From: GCA-2861595 sp035526335
GTDB taxonomy: Bacteria; Actinomycetota; Acidimicrobiia; Acidimicrobiales; GCA-2861595
DNA length: 27,848 bases
Assembly: GCA_035526335.1 (NCBI GenBank)
Contig: DATLCN010000018.1
Coordinates: 1-27,848 of the forward strand
Reading direction: 5' to 3'
Made by a program: the position numbers and the translations under genes. Of this stretch, positions 6,400 to 13,754 are shown piece after piece (position 1 is the first letter of the stretch; each line of letters opens with the position of its first letter). The notes below the pieces were generated by a model. The model was not told where the DNA came from and did not search any database. It was given only the letters and a program-made list of their open reading frames with translations.

Positions 6400-6407
6400 A
6401 AGTCCTC

Positions 6408-7820
6408 CTACGCCTCCAGCCGGGCGAGAGCCCGAAGAAGTCTGTCGATCGATCTCTGTCGGCCGAGGATCTCGAGCGACTCGAACAACGGCGGACCTAC
6501 TTCGCGTCCGGTCACGGCGACCCGTATGGGGAACTGCGCCTTCCCGAGCGAGAGCCCGTGCCGCTCACCGAGCGAAGCGGTGACCTGGTGCAACACGGGG
6601 GCCGCCCACTCGCAAGAGGAATAGACCTCGGCTGCGCCGGCCAGGAGCTCGGCTGCGGCGGCCCCCCGCACCACCCGCCGGTCCCAGGCCCCTTCCTCCA
6701 CAGGAGCCTCCGAAAGGAACAGGAAATCGACCATCGCCGGCACCTCGGTCAGGGTCTTCACCCGCTCCTGCACCAGTGGCGCCAGGGCCCTGAACGCCCC
6801 CTCGTCGAATTCTTCGGTGGCCCAGGAACCGGCAGCGAGAAAGGGGCGGGCGGCATCCACGAAGTCGTCCAGGGACAAAGCTCGTATGTACTCGCCGTTG
6901 AAATGAAGAAGCTTGCGCTCGTCGAAGAATGCGGGCGATGACTTCACATCCTCGAGCCGGAACTCCCTCACCATCTCCGCCACCGACAGGATCTCGCGGT
7001 CACCGCCCGGCGCCCAGCCCAGCAGGCCCAGGTAGTTCCGCGTGGCATCGGCCAGGAAGCCCTGGTCCCTGTAATCCTCAAGCGCCACCTTGTCCCGGCG
7101 CTTCGACAGCTTCTGTCCCTTCTCATTGACGAGCAGGGGAACGTGGGCGAACACCGGACGGGGCCCGCCGTCGAGGGCATCCCACAACAGAAGCGTCTTG
7201 GGCGTATTGGAGAGATGCTCCTCGCCCCGGATGACGTGGGTGATCGACATGTCGATGTCGTCCACCGCGTTGGCGAGAAGGAACACCGGACTGGCGTCCG
7301 AACGCAGCACGACGAAGTCCTCGAGGTTGGCGTGTTCGAAGACGGGCGTCCCCCGGATCACGTCGACCACGGTCGTGCTTCCCTCCGTCGGAGTGCGGAA
7401 GCGAAGGGCGCGGCCCTGCCTGGGGCTCAGGGCCCGCTCCCGGCAGTAGCCGTCGTAGCCCGGGGTCGCTATGTCGTTGGCCTTGTTCCGCTCATCCACC
7501 GCCGGCCGGGTGCACCCACACCAGTACGCGTTACCGTCCGCGTACAGGCGGTCAGCGGCGTCGGCGTAAAGCTTGCCCCGCTCCGACTGGCGGTACGGGC
7601 CCTCGTCCCAGTCGATGCCGATCCAGGTGAGCGCGTCGACGATGCCGTTCAACCACTCCTCCCGGCCCCTCTCCGCGTCGGTGTCCTCGATGCGCAAAAC
7701 GAAGGTCCCGCCGAGATGGCGGGCGAACAGCCAGTTGAACAGCGCCGTGCGTGCACCACCCACATGGAAGAAGCCCGTGGGCGAAGGGGCGAACCGGACA
7801 CGCACTGCCGAGGAATCCAC
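6408..7820 (-). CDS. gltX: Glutamyl-tRNA synthetase
   Basis: Attaches glutamate to tRNA-Glu, and in many bacteria without GlnRS also to tRNA-Gln. The 470-residue length is normal for the family. Class I signatures are clear: 'APSPTGFFHVGGARTALFNW' with the HIGH-like motif at residues 19-22, a Cys-x-Cys pair at 101/103 plus Cys126 in the zinc-site region, 'HVIRGEEHLSNTPK', and the KMSKS-like KLSKR at about 237-241. GTG 7820 is chosen because homologous sequence begins a few residues later; a GTG at 7802 is an alternative. It heads a short operon with the YdcF-like gene and lies upstream of tRNA-Gln and tRNA-Glu on the same strand, an order also known in mycobacteria. Confidence 0.93.
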   Translation of the reverse strand: MDSSAVRVRFAPSPTGFFHVGGARTALFNWLFARHLGGTFVLRIEDTDAERGREEWLNGIVDALTWIGIDWDEGPYRQSERGKLYADAADRLYADGNAYWCGCTRPAVDERNKANDIATPGYDGYCRERALSPRQGRALRFRTPTEGSTTVVDVIRGTPVFEHANLEDFVVLRSDASPVFLLANAVDDIDMSITHVIRGEEHLSNTPKTLLLWDALDGGPRPVFAHVPLLVNEKGQKLSKRRDKVALEDYRDQGFLADATRNYLGLLGWAPGGDREILSVAEMVREFRLEDVKSSPAFFDERKLLHFNGEYIRALSLDDFVDAARPFLAAGSWATEEFDEGAFRALAPLVQERVKTLTEVPAMVDFLFLSEAPVEEGAWDRRVVRGAAAAELLAGAAEVYSSCEWAAPVLHQVTASLGERHGLSLGKAQFPIRVAVTGREVGPPLFESLEILGRQRSIDRLLRALARLEA

Positions 7821-7863
7821 CCGGCCAGTCTCGCGCCGGGAGCACACAGGGCGATTCCGCCGG

Positions 7864-8203
7864 CTATGCACTCGCAACCGACCGGAGGTGGTCCAAAAGG
7901 AGGTGGCTGAGTTGGTCGGGGGCCGCCTCGGGGATCCAGTGGCTCACGCCGGCCAGGACCTCGAAACGGTAGGCCCGGTGACGTGCGCAGACCGCCGCCG
8001 CCCCCCAGCCATGGCCGACGACGTCGATCTGGTGACCGTTGAGCTCGTCGGCCACAGCGAGTACGTCGGCGACGAGATGGTCGAGGCGGTAGTTCTCCAC
8101 GCCCTCTGGTCGGCACCGGGTGAGTAACCCCGTTGGTCGAAGGCAACGGCGCGGTAGCCCGCTGTGGACACGGTGACGATGCGTCCAATCGACGAGCCAC
8201 ACG
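7864..8203 (-). pseudogene. Alpha/beta hydrolase remnant
   Basis: Epoxide-hydrolase-like pieces in two frames. 'GYRAVAFDQRGYSPGA' lies in one frame around 8180-8120. 'RPEGVENYRLDHLVADVL' and the nucleophile-elbow region 'VVGHGWGAAA' continue in another, joined by one missing base near 8120. Directly after the elbow the sequence jumps to the C-terminal part 'YRFEVLAGVSHWIPEAAPDQ', so the cap and acid-residue region is missing. The expected nucleophile Asp/Ser in G-H-x-W-G is Gly. The N-terminus is absent too. It follows the conserved gene at 8204 without a gap, so it is a broken gene or a leftover. Confidence 0.7.
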
Positions 8204-8716
8204 TCACTGGACGAAAAGACTCCCCCAATCAGACTGGACCTGCTCGGCGACCTTGGCCGGCGTCAGGCGCAGAGTCGCGATCTCGACCCGGTCGACTATC
8301 TCCCGCTGGCGGTTGTAGTCGTGGGACGCCCCCTGGAACAGGGGCTTGCGGTAATCGACGAGGTCGGCGGGCGCGTCACCGAGGAACCCCCACAGGGTGA
8401 AGGCAAGGGTCAGGTCGTGCATGACCGGGGCCCTCCCTGACATGGAGGCCCGGCGCAGAGCGACGCCGAGACATCCTGATTCGGCATCGTGGTCGTGCTC
8501 CCCCTCCGCCAGCTGCAGCCGTCCGTGGAAGCTCGCCGCCAGCGTGAGGGCGTAGCCCTGGTCGGGGCCCGGTTTGCCGAACAACCGGCCGGTCGGCGGC
8601 CCGAACCGCGTGATCTCGCCGGGCCGGTCCTGACGCCAGCCAGCGTGTTGGGGCAGGCGCTCCGAGGGGCGCACCCGGTCGGCGGAGGACAGAGGGACGT
8701 ACTCGGGCTGGGCCAC
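8204..8716 (-). CDS. Conserved actinobacterial hypothetical protein
   Basis: A 170-residue soluble protein starting at GTG 8716, 5 nt after the cimA stop, so it is the last intact gene of the leuB-ilvE-cimA operon. Conserved-looking blocks are 'YVPLSSADRVRPSERLP', 'GPDQGYALTLAASFHGRLQL', 'CLGVALRRASMSGRAPVMHD' and the C-terminal 'DYRKPLFQGASHDYNRQREI' with 'TLRLTPAKVAEQ'. I recognise the pattern as a hypothetical protein found in other actinobacteria but cannot assign a function. No membrane segment or catalytic motif is evident. No Shine-Dalgarno precedes the GTG; coupling to cimA termination is likely. Confidence 0.7.
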   Translation of the reverse strand: MAQPEYVPLSSADRVRPSERLPQHAGWRQDRPGEITRFGPPTGRLFGKPGPDQGYALTLAASFHGRLQLAEGEHDHDAESGCLGVALRRASMSGRAPVMHDLTLAFTLWGFLGDAPADLVDYRKPLFQGASHDYNRQREIVDRVEIATLRLTPAKVAEQVQSDWGSLFVQ

Positions 8717-8721
8717 GAGAC

Positions 8722-10323
8722 TCAGTCTGCCGCGTCGGTGTCGGGGAGGTGCAGGAGGCCGTAGACGACGCTGTCGGCGAGAGCCTGCCACGAGGCCTCG
8801 ATGATGTTCTCCGAGACGCCGATGGTGGACCAGGAGCGCTCACCGTCGGTGGAGTCGATGAGCACACGGGTGACGGCGGCGGTGCCTTTCGAGGTGTCCA
8901 GCACCCGCACCTTGTAGTCGGTTAGGTGGAGGTGGACGAGGCCAGGGAACCGCTTCTCGATGGCCCGGCGGAGGGCGCCGTCGAGGGCGTTGACCGGGCC
9001 GTTGCCCTCGGCGGTGGCGACCACCCGCTCGCCGCCCACGTGCACCTTGATGGTGGCCTCGGTGACGAAATGGCCGTCCTCACGCTGCTCGGTGATGACC
9101 CGGAACGACTCGAGCCGGAAGAAGCTCTGCTCCCACCCCGTGGCGCTGCGCATCAACAGCTCCAGCGAACCGTCGGCCACCTCGAAGTGGTAGCCACGGT
9201 GCTCCAGGTCCTTCAGCTGCTCGAGGACTCTCCCGAGAGCGACGCCGTCCATGGCCAGACCGAGCTCCTCGGCCTTGAACTGCAACGTGGAGCGGCCGGC
9301 CAGCTCGCTCACCACGAACCGGGTGCCGTTGCCGACGAGGTCCGGGTTCACGTGCTCGTAGGCATCTCGGGCCCGGGCGATGGCAGACGTGTGCAGACCC
9401 GCCTTGTGTGCGAACGCCGACGGCCCCACGAACGGCTGCTGGGGATCGGGCGTGATGTTAACCAGCTCGGCGATGTGATGAGCGACCGGAGTGAGGCGCT
9501 CGAGGCGGTCGGCCGGGATGGAGGTAACGCCCATCTTGAGGGCGAGGTCGGGGATGATGGTGCACAGGTTGGCGTTGCCCGTGCGCTCGCCGTATCCGTT
9601 GATGCAGCCCTGCACTTGCGTTGCACCCCGGCGCACGCCGGCGAGGCTGTTGGCTACCGCGCAACCGCCGTCGTCGTGGAAGTGCACGCCGATCGGTACG
9701 CCGAACTGGGACACGACCTCGCCCACCACCCGCTCGGCGTCGTGCGGCAGCGTGCCGCCGTTGGTGTCGCACAGCACGAGGGCCTCGGCGCCGGCGTCCT
9801 CGGCCGCCCGCAGCACGGAGAGGCTGAACTCGGGGTTGCGCAGGTACCCGTCGAAGAAGTGTTCAGCGTCGAGGAAAACCCGCAGGCCGGCGTGGCGCAG
9901 GAAATCGACCGAGTCGGCGACCATCCGCACGGCCTCGTCCAGCGTGGTGCGCAGCGCCTCGGTCACGTGGTAGTCCCAGGACTTGGCCACGATGCAGACG
10001 GTGGAGGTGTTGGCCTTCACCAGGTTGCGCAGGGTCTCGTCCTCGTCGGCCTTGGCGCCGGCCCTCCGGGTCGAGCCGAAGGCCACCAGGGTGGACGTGG
10101 AAAGCGAGAGCTCCGACGGGGCCCGGGCGAAGAACTCCTCGTCCTTGGGGTTGGCACCGGGCCAACCGCCCTCGATGTAGTGCACACCAAGGTGATCGAG
10201 CTGCTCGGCCACCCGCAGCTTGTCCTCGACGGTGAGGGACATGCCCTCGCGCTGGCTGCCGTCGCGCAGGGTGGTGTCGTAGATCTCGACGGCGACGGGA
10301 GTCGGTGCCGGAAACTCAGGCAT
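8722..10323 (-). CDS. cimA: Citramalate synthase
   Basis: Condenses pyruvate and acetyl-CoA to (R)-citramalate, the first step of the threonine-independent route to 2-ketobutyrate and isoleucine. The 533-residue protein starts with the HMGL-like TIM barrel carrying 'YDTTLRDGSQREGMSLTVED' (Arg20, Asp21), then 'YIEGGWPGANPKDEEFF' and 'GVHFHDDGGCAVANSLAGVR' with metal-binding His. The 'DGSQREG' and 'GGWPGANPKD' forms separate CimA from LeuA, whose paralogue at 18470 has 'DGEQSPG'. The C-terminal third is the LeuA-type allosteric domain. ATG 10323 overlaps the ilvE end by 8 nt with GGAG 7 nt upstream, so translation is coupled. The products would go to LeuCD and LeuB, also in this window. Confidence 0.93.
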   Translation of the reverse strand: MPEFPAPTPVAVEIYDTTLRDGSQREGMSLTVEDKLRVAEQLDHLGVHYIEGGWPGANPKDEEFFARAPSELSLSTSTLVAFGSTRRAGAKADEDETLRNLVKANTSTVCIVAKSWDYHVTEALRTTLDEAVRMVADSVDFLRHAGLRVFLDAEHFFDGYLRNPEFSLSVLRAAEDAGAEALVLCDTNGGTLPHDAERVVGEVVSQFGVPIGVHFHDDGGCAVANSLAGVRRGATQVQGCINGYGERTGNANLCTIIPDLALKMGVTSIPADRLERLTPVAHHIAELVNITPDPQQPFVGPSAFAHKAGLHTSAIARARDAYEHVNPDLVGNGTRFVVSELAGRSTLQFKAEELGLAMDGVALGRVLEQLKDLEHRGYHFEVADGSLELLMRSATGWEQSFFRLESFRVITEQREDGHFVTEATIKVHVGGERVVATAEGNGPVNALDGALRRAIEKRFPGLVHLHLTDYKVRVLDTSKGTAAVTRVLIDSTDGERSWSTIGVSENIIEASWQALADSVVYGLLHLPDTDAAD

Positions 10324-11236
10324 CGACGTGCTCCAACCAGTTCTTGTAACGGTCGACCTCGCCCTTGACGGTGGCGAAGAAGGTCTCCTGGATCCGCGCG
10401 GTGATCGGTCCACGCGGCCCGATCTCGCGGTCGTCGACCGAGCAGATCGGCACCACCTCGGCCGCCGTTCCGGAGCAGAAGGCCTCGTCGGCGGTGTAGA
10501 GGTCGCTGCGCAGGATGTTGGCGAACTCGCACTCTATCCCGAGGTCACGGGCGATGGTGAGCACCGAATCCTGGGTGATGCCCTCGAGGGCGCCGGCGCT
10601 GGACGGAGGCGTGATGATGCGACCGTTCTTCACGACGAAGATGTTCTCCCCCGTGCACTCACTCACGTAGCCCTGGGGGGACAGGAGTATGGCCTCGTCG
10701 TAGCCCGCCTTGAGCGCCTCGACCTTGGCCAGCGACGAGTTGATGTACATGCCCGTCCCCTTGGCCGCGGGAGGAATGGCGTTGGGGTCGTGGCGCTGCC
10801 AGGAGCTGATCTTCATACGGGCGCCCCGCTCCAGGGCCTCGTCACCCAGGTAGGTGCCCCAGGGCCAGACGGCGATGGCCACGTTGACCGGGCAGGGCAG
10901 CGGGTTGAGGCCCATCTCGCCGTAGCCCAGGTACACCAGCGGCCGGATGTAGCAGGACTGCAGACCGTTGGCCCGCACCGTCTCCTTGGTGGCGTCGACC
11001 AGCTGGGCCGGCGTGAAGGGGATGTCGATCATGAAGATGCGGGCGCTGTCGAAGAGCCGTTCGATGTGGTCGGTGAGGCGGAAAACAGCGGGCCCTTGGC
11101 CCGTGGCGTAGGCCCGGATGCCCTCGAACACCCCGAACCCGTAATGGAGCGAGTGGGTGAGGATGTGCACGTTGGCGTCCTTCCAGTCCACCAGCGTGCC
11201 GTCCATCCAGATTTTGTCCACGGCCTGAATCGGCAT
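10316..11236 (-). CDS. ilvE: Branched-chain amino acid aminotransferase
   Basis: Last step of Leu, Ile and Val synthesis, with glutamate as amino donor; fold-type IV PLP enzyme. Of 306 residues, Lys159 ('AAKGTG') aligns with the PLP lysine of the E. coli enzyme. 'HSLHYGFGVFEGIRAY' near residue 28, 'SECTGENIFVVKNG' and 'EAFCSGTAAEVVPI' are the family's substrate and PLP-phosphate blocks. The start is 3 nt after the leuB stop, with AAAGG 9 nt upstream, and the end overlaps cimA. Placement between leuB and cimA ties transamination to both the Leu and the citramalate-Ile branches. Confidence 0.95.
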   Translation of the reverse strand: MPIQAVDKIWMDGTLVDWKDANVHILTHSLHYGFGVFEGIRAYATGQGPAVFRLTDHIERLFDSARIFMIDIPFTPAQLVDATKETVRANGLQSCYIRPLVYLGYGEMGLNPLPCPVNVAIAVWPWGTYLGDEALERGARMKISSWQRHDPNAIPPAAKGTGMYINSSLAKVEALKAGYDEAILLSPQGYVSECTGENIFVVKNGRIITPPSSAGALEGITQDSVLTIARDLGIECEFANILRSDLYTADEAFCSGTAAEVVPICSVDDREIGPRGPITARIQETFFATVKGEVDRYKNWLEHVDA

Positions 11237-11239
11237 CGT

Positions 11240-12226
11240 TCACAGCCTTTCCGCGACGGCGTCGCCGATTTGTGAGGTCGTGCCCGACATCGACGTCGTC
11301 TCGGACACTGCTTTGGTCATACGGGCGGCGGCATCGGCCTCGCCCAGGAACTCGAGCATCATGGCCGCCGACTTGATGGCCGCCAGCGGATTGGCCTTGC
11401 CCGTGCCCACGATGTCGGGGGCAGAGCCGTGCACGGGCTCGAACAGCGACGGGCCGGTGCGAGCCGGGTTGAGGTTGGCCGAGGCGGCGAGGCCGATGCC
11501 GCCGGAGACGGCGCCGGCCAGGTCGGTGAGGATGTCACCGAAGAGGTTGTCGGTCACCACCACGTCGTAGCGCCCGGGAGACTCGACCAGATAGATGCAG
11601 GCGGCGTCGACGTGGTTGTAGGCGGTGGCGACGTCGGGGAAATCGGGCGCCAGCTCGTCGAAGGTGCGTTGCCACAGGTCGCCGGCGAAGGTGAGGACGT
11701 TGGTCTTGTGCACCAGGGTGAGGTGCCGGCGGGACCGCGACTGGGCCAGCTCGAAGGCGAACCGCAGGCACCGTTCGACGCCCATGCGGGTGTTGACCGA
11801 CCCCTGGGTGGCGACTTCGTGAGGCGTGCCCCGGCGGAGGGCGCCCCCCTCGCCGGCATAGCTGCCCTCGGTGTTCTCGCGAACCACGGCGCAGTCGAGG
11901 CGGCCGCCGCCGAACGGGCGTAGGTTGATGTAGAGGTCGAGGTCGAAACGCAGCCGGAGGAGCAGGCCCCGCTCGAGGACTCCCGGGGGGACGTCGGGTG
12001 CGCCCACGGCGCCGAGCAGTATGGCGTCGAAACCGCGTAACTCCTCGAGCACCCAATCGGGAAGGGTCTCACCGGTACGCAGATACCGCACTCCGCCGAG
12101 GTCGTAGTCGACAGTGTCCAACACCACTCCCGAGGCGCGCACGACCTTGAGGGCCTCGGCGAGGACCTCGGGGCCGATGCCGTCACCGGCGATGACGGCG
12201 ACACGATGGGAGTGGGGATCAGGCAA
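11240..12226 (-). CDS. leuB: 3-isopropylmalate dehydrogenase
   Basis: Oxidises and decarboxylates 3-isopropylmalate with NAD+, and 3-methylmalate in the citramalate route. At 328 residues it is slightly short but complete. Signatures are 'VAVIAGDGIGPEV' at the start, 'LYINLRPF', 'VVRENTEGSYAGEGG', 'TLVHKTNVL' with the catalytic Lys, 'VVTDNLFGDILTDLAGAVSG' with metal-binding Asp, and 'FEPVHGSAPDI'. TTG 12226 is chosen because AGGAG lies 6 nt upstream and it fits the normal N-terminus. It is the first gene of leuB-ilvE-cimA-hypothetical and is preceded by an attenuator-like leader (12245-12336). Confidence 0.94.
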   Translation of the reverse strand: MPDPHSHRVAVIAGDGIGPEVLAEALKVVRASGVVLDTVDYDLGGVRYLRTGETLPDWVLEELRGFDAILLGAVGAPDVPPGVLERGLLLRLRFDLDLYINLRPFGGGRLDCAVVRENTEGSYAGEGGALRRGTPHEVATQGSVNTRMGVERCLRFAFELAQSRSRRHLTLVHKTNVLTFAGDLWQRTFDELAPDFPDVATAYNHVDAACIYLVESPGRYDVVVTDNLFGDILTDLAGAVSGGIGLAASANLNPARTGPSLFEPVHGSAPDIVGTGKANPLAAIKSAAMMLEFLGEADAAARMTKAVSETTSMSGTTSQIGDAVAERL

Positions 12227-12244
12227 ATCTGCTCCTGGGAAATG

Positions 12245-12269
12245 AAAAACCGCCCACTATGTGGACGGT
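12245..12269 (-). terminator. Attenuator terminator in the leuB leader
   Basis: On the minus strand ACCGTCCAC-ATA-GTGGGCGGT forms a 9-bp stem (one G-U) followed by TTTTT. It lies 18 nt upstream of the leuB start and downstream of a 12-codon ORF, so it can only control leuB and its operon. Confidence 0.8.
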
Positions 12270-12274
12270 CGGAA

Positions 12275-12299
12275 AGCGCACACCAGACGGGTGTGCGCT
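12275..12299 (-). promoter_or_regulatory. Leader hairpin between leuB leader peptide and terminator
   Basis: Perfect 10-bp stem AGCGCACACC with GGTGTGCGCT around a 5-nt loop. Its first bases overlap the TAG stop of the leader ORF. Position fits the pause (1:2) hairpin of a translation-coupled attenuator, since a ribosome at the Val/Ile codons or at the stop would affect it. No alternative antiterminator pairing was worked out. Confidence 0.65.
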
Positions 12300-12336
12300 A
12301 CTGGATGATGGCTACGGGTGCGGAAGCGGATGACAC
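12298..12336 (-). CDS. leuB operon leader peptide
   Basis: Twelve-codon ORF starting at GTG, reading MSSASAPVAIIQ, with codons GTA GCC ATC ATC (Val-Ala-Ile-Ile) just before the end and stop TAG. It is followed at once by a 10-bp hairpin and then by an intrinsic terminator before leuB. Short peptides rich in the regulated amino acid are the sensor in amino acid attenuators. Here the likely signal is charged tRNA-Ile/Val rather than tRNA-Leu, fitting an operon that includes ilvE and cimA. A TAGAGT hexamer lies 9 nt upstream, so the leader may be leaderless. Confidence 0.65.
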   Translation of the reverse strand: MSSASAPVAIIQ

Positions 12337-12345
12337 AGCGCTCCC

Positions 12346-12351
12346 ACTCTA
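12346..12351 (-). promoter_or_regulatory. Candidate -10 for the leuB leader
   Basis: TAGAGT on the minus strand, 9 nt before the GTG of the leader peptide. No good -35 at standard spacing. It lies just past the stop codon of the upstream gene at 12395, so leuB can have its own promoter. Confidence 0.4.
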
Positions 12352-12394
12352 CCGGCCCCGACGGGCCTGGCGCCAGCAGTTCGACGGCGATTCC

Positions 12395-13189
12395 TCAGGG
12401 CAGCAGGGCCTGGAGAGGAGGCACCCACGCCGCAGCATCGGCTCTGGGATCCAGCACCGCCTCGGCGCCGAGCGGAATGTCGTCGCCTTCGACCAGAGCG
12501 GCCACGGGAATGAAACGCCCGCACGCCGCCACCCTCAGCTCCATGATGAAGTCCCGGCCGGTCTGCCCGGTGGCGTCCACCACAATCAGGGTGGGGATGA
12601 TGCTGCTGCAGGTGTCGAGCCCGGCCTCGAAGGAGACCGTCTTCACCTGACAGCCGGACAGCACCGCCTCGAGCTGCTTGGCCGTGTCCTCCTGGACGCC
12701 GACACCGAGGACGAGCGCCGGCGGGAGACCCGCTATCCGCCGCGCTCCGCCGAGCTCTGCGCTCGAACCGACAAGGTGCGACTGATCCCCCACCAGGCCG
12801 GCCTCAGCCGAGTCGGCTTCCTCGAAGAACGTTTCGCGCGTCACCCGGGAGTTGAGGTTGACCTCGGCTGTGGCAAGGTCGGGTGCCCACACGATCCACG
12901 ACGCGCCGCCCAGGGTGAACTCGGTGTAGGTGATCATCGTGACACCCGGCAGGTCCGAGCCCACCTGCTGAAGACCCTTTCCGGTCAGCGCCGCCTTGAG
13001 GTCACCCATCAGGCCCGTATCCACCGGGGGCTCCTCGTCGCGCACGATGAAGGTGTTCTCGGCGATGCGCAGCGACGCCTGCCACCACCCGTCGAGGTAC
13101 AGGTTGTCACCCTCGATGTGGAGCATGGGCCCGAAGGCCTTTCTTGCGCCCTCGAGGGCGAAGGCGGTCAGGACCTGGGCGTCGTCCAC
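12395..13189 (-). CDS. Conserved protein with a receiver-like C-terminal domain
   Basis: A 264-residue protein. The N-terminal half (about 1-150) is an unrecognised alpha/beta domain with 'FGPMLHIEGDNLYLDGWWQA' and 'TYTEFTLGGASWIVWAPD'. The C-terminal half (about 158-264) has the layout of a response-regulator receiver fold: 'PALVLGVGVQEDTAKQLEAV', 'PTLIVVDATGQTGRDFIMEL', 'RFIPVAALVEG' and 'GAEAVLDPRADAAAWVPPL'. An Asp stands at the end of the central strand, but the Lys and Thr positions look degenerate, so it is probably a pseudo-receiver. GTG 13189 is chosen because GATACT lies 8 nt upstream with no Shine-Dalgarno (leaderless pattern). It is divergent from greA with 69 bp between. Function unknown. 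Confidence 0.7.
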   Translation of the reverse strand: MDDAQVLTAFALEGARKAFGPMLHIEGDNLYLDGWWQASLRIAENTFIVRDEEPPVDTGLMGDLKAALTGKGLQQVGSDLPGVTMITYTEFTLGGASWIVWAPDLATAEVNLNSRVTRETFFEEADSAEAGLVGDQSHLVGSSAELGGARRIAGLPPALVLGVGVQEDTAKQLEAVLSGCQVKTVSFEAGLDTCSSIIPTLIVVDATGQTGRDFIMELRVAACGRFIPVAALVEGDDIPLGAEAVLDPRADAAAWVPPLQALLP

Positions 13190-13258
13190 CGCCGCACAGT
13201 ATCGCCGCACCCGGGACCTGCGGGCGTCACCCCTCCGGGTGGGGACTACCCTCGTTTC

Positions 13259-13732
13259 ATGAGCGAGACGCATCTGTCGAAGGCGGCTCACGACCGTCTC
13301 CGGGCCGAACTGGAGGACCTCACCACGCGGGGCCGGGTCGAGATCGCCCAGGCCATCGAGGCGGCGCGGGCCCTCGGCGACCTGAAGGAGAACGGCGACT
13401 ACCACGCGGCCAAGGACAGCCAGGGGAAGATGGAGGCGCGGGTCCGCCAGATCGAGCGCCTCTTGTCCGAGGCCCAGATCGTGGAGGAGGGGACGAACGA
13501 GGCCGGCGGCACGGTCCAGCCAGGCTCGATCGTGTCTATCCGCTACGAAGGCGACGACGACCTGGAGCGCTACCTCATCGGCTCCATCGAGGAACGGGTC
13601 GAAGGCGTAGCCATCGCCTCGCCGGCGTCGCCGCTCGGCCAGGCCCTGCTCGGTGGCCGCCAGGGCGACGTGGTCGAGTACGAGGCGCCCAGCGGTGTGC
13701 TCAAGGTGGAGATCGTCGACGTCGGAGGCTGA
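13259..13732 (+). CDS. greA: Transcription elongation factor GreA
   Basis: Rescues backtracked RNA polymerase by stimulating cleavage of the nascent transcript. The 157-residue length is normal. The N-terminal coiled coil (about residues 1-78) carries the tip motif region 'ALGDLKENGDYHAAKDSQGK' with the acidic D/E pair that reaches the active site. The C-terminal FKBP-like domain follows ('GSIVSIRYEGDDDLERYLIG', 'SPLGQALLGGRQGDVVEYEA'). ATG 13259 fits the family N-terminus. TACCCT lies 6 nt upstream and no Shine-Dalgarno is visible, so it is likely leaderless. Confidence 0.95.
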   Translation: MSETHLSKAAHDRLRAELEDLTTRGRVEIAQAIEAARALGDLKENGDYHAAKDSQGKMEARVRQIERLLSEAQIVEEGTNEAGGTVQPGSIVSIRYEGDDDLERYLIGSIEERVEGVAIASPASPLGQALLGGRQGDVVEYEAPSGVLKVEIVDVGG

Positions 13733-13754
13733 GCTTGCGGCGGCGGCCACGGGG

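Noticed and set aside
7818..7877. Longer GltX start upstream of 7820
   Set aside because: The extra residues are Arg-rich and not GluRS-like; the class I fold starts with VRVRFAPSPTG just after GTG 7820.
8926..10368. Long plus-strand open frame opposite cimA
   Set aside because: It is antisense to a clear CimA; its protein is Gly/Val/His-rich with no domain, as expected from GC-biased third positions.
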